Assembly (NCBI GenBank): GCA_005885085.1
Contig: VAXY01000024.1
Location: 15,565-29,270, forward strand
Length of the DNA stretch: 13,706 nucleotides
Direction: 5' to 3'
Source: Actinomycetota bacterium
GTDB taxonomy: Bacteria > Actinomycetota > Thermoleophilia > Gaiellales > Gaiellaceae
Position numbers and translations under genes: made by a program. Below are positions 12,888 to 13,706 of the stretch, piece after piece. The notes under the pieces were generated by a model. That model saw only the letters and a program-made list of their open reading frames with translations. It was not told the DNA's origin and did not search any database. How positions within the stretch are numbered: position 1 is the first letter of the stretch; each line of letters starts with the position of its first letter.

Positions 12888-13706
12888 CCCGCCGCAGAAA
12901 CGACGAACGTGGTCAGACGTTCGTCCTGACCGTGATTTTCATGGCGATGTTGCTGGGTATGGCCGCCCTCGTCCTCGACGTCGGCTCCTGGTTTCGCGAG
13001 AAGCGTCAGCTTCAGTCGACCGCCGACGCCGCGGCGTTGGCCGGCGCCCAGGTGCTCCCCGACAGCTGGAGCGGGGCGAAATCGCTGGCGCTCGAGTACG
13101 CCGACAAGAACGGCGGCGGCGTCGGGAACGGAGACGTGAAACCTGACTCGACGTTCATCAACGGCGACACGATCTCGGTGACAGCGAAGCAGGATCAGCC
13201 CGGCATCTTCAGCCGGGTGCTCGGGATCACGACCGTCAACGTGCGCGCCGATGCGAGCGCCGTGCGCGGCAGCTTCACCGGCTGGGCCCTCGGGCTTGCG
13301 CCGTGGGTGATCGACAAGCCGAGCGTGAAGTACCAGGAGCTCATCACCTTCAAGGTCGAGTCGGGTGACCAGGCCTCCCCGGGCAACTTCGGCGGCGTCG
13401 ACCTGCCCGTGAAGGAGAAAGGCTGCGGCTACGCCAGCGGCGGCAACGACTACTACGACATGATCGCGCGCAGGACGCACTCCTGCCTCGTGAACGTCAA
13501 TCAGGACGTCCCGGTCGAGCCTGGCAACAAGGCGGCAACCGGTACGGCCGTCTCGGATCGCGGCGCGGTGAAGCCCTTCGACCCGTACAGCATCCTCACC
13601 ACCGATGCGAACGGTCACCCGCAGATCACGGACTACAACAACCCGAACGTCGTCGTCATCCCGATCATCAAGACGTTCCACCAAGGGAGCTCGTCGCCGT
13701 TCACGG
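12884..13706 (+). CDS. TadG-like Tad-locus protein (partial, runs off right edge)
   Basis: The ATG at 12884 overlaps the tadE stop (ATGA), and the frame stays open to the window end (274 codons visible). The N-terminus reads DERGQTFVLTVIF, an ERG/QTF leader like a prepilin but without Glu5, so cleavage by the prepilin peptidase is doubtful. One membrane segment (about residues 15-36) is followed by LDVGSWFREKRQLQSTADAAALAGAQ, the hallmark of the Tad/TadG-like N-terminal domain. The extracytoplasmic part continues with Gly- and Asp-rich sequence and two Cys (GCGY, SCLV). TadG-like proteins are thought to help anchor or assemble Flp pili across the envelope. The C-terminus, which in TadG often carries a von Willebrand-type domain, is outside the window. 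Confidence 0.88.
   Translation, partial: MTRRRNDERGQTFVLTVIFMAMLLGMAALVLDVGSWFREKRQLQSTADAAALAGAQVLPDSWSGAKSLALEYADKNGGGVGNGDVKPDSTFINGDTISVTAKQDQPGIFSRVLGITTVNVRADASAVRGSFTGWALGLAPWVIDKPSVKYQELITFKVESGDQASPGNFGGVDLPVKEKGCGYASGGNDYYDMIARRTHSCLVNVNQDVPVEPGNKAATGTAVSDRGAVKPFDPYSILTTDANGHPQITDYNNPNVVVIPIIKTFHQGSSSPFT

Noticed and set aside
12812..13684. 290-residue minus-strand ORF opposite the right-edge gene
   Set aside because: The plus strand carries an open frame with a clear TadG-like N-terminus coupled to tadE; the minus ORF is Val/Asp/Arg-rich shadow sequence.
1..13706. CRISPR arrays, insertion sequences, phage genes or toxin-antitoxin pairs
   Set aside because: No spaced short repeats, transposase-like ORFs, terminal inverted repeats or recognisable phage or toxin genes were seen; the repeats present are the pilin duplications and short motifs described.

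Overview
The window is high-GC DNA with tightly packed genes, frequent GTG and TTG starts and strong AGGAGG-type ribosome binding sites. It carries a tRNA without an encoded CCA end, an F420/flavin LLM-family oxidoreductase, a GT87-like mannosyltransferase and a Tad/Flp pilus locus. Together these suggest a soil-type actinobacterium (Actinomycetota, possibly Thermoleophilia). That placement is inferred from gene content and codon style; there is no rRNA or marker gene to confirm it.

Left region (1-6615) is a small-molecule uptake and catabolism cluster. On the minus strand lie a ribose-type (RbsC-like) ABC permease and, 17 bases after it, the start of a secreted, probably substrate-binding, protein that runs off the left edge. 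Divergent from them, on the plus strand, are a metal-dependent amidohydrolase, an SDR-fold protein, an MFS transporter, an LLM-class flavin/F420 oxidoreductase and a second SDR-fold protein. Close spacing suggests one or two transcripts. A promoter-like sequence precedes the amidohydrolase, and a second -10-like word flanked by a 12-base direct repeat precedes the LLM gene. The gene set fits import, hydrolysis and oxidation of a nitrogen-containing, possibly heterocyclic, compound; the substrate cannot be read from sequence. Both SDR-fold proteins lack the Tyr-x-x-x-Lys catalytic pair.

Middle region (6645-9775) begins with tRNA-Cys(GCA). It then holds a secreted six-cysteine protein that appears to be an internal duplication, a short helical ORF, a short GT87-like membrane glycosyltransferase, a coiled-coil hypothetical protein and a DUF192 protein. 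The DUF192 gene directly abuts the gene before it, a membrane-anchored LAS-family (M15-like) metallopeptidase with a long Ala/Ser/Asp/Thr-rich spacer.

Right region (11150-13706) is the start of a Tad/Flp pilus locus on the plus strand: two nearly identical Flp pilin genes, a 60-residue small protein, a TadE-like pseudopilin and a TadG-like protein cut by the right edge. Each pilin gene has its own copy of a conserved, roughly 110-base leader. A strong intrinsic terminator separates the two pilins, and a similar GC hairpin lies just before tadE. This layout would let pilins be made in excess of the minor pseudopilins. The duplicated pilin-leader units and the small protein are the least explained parts of the window.
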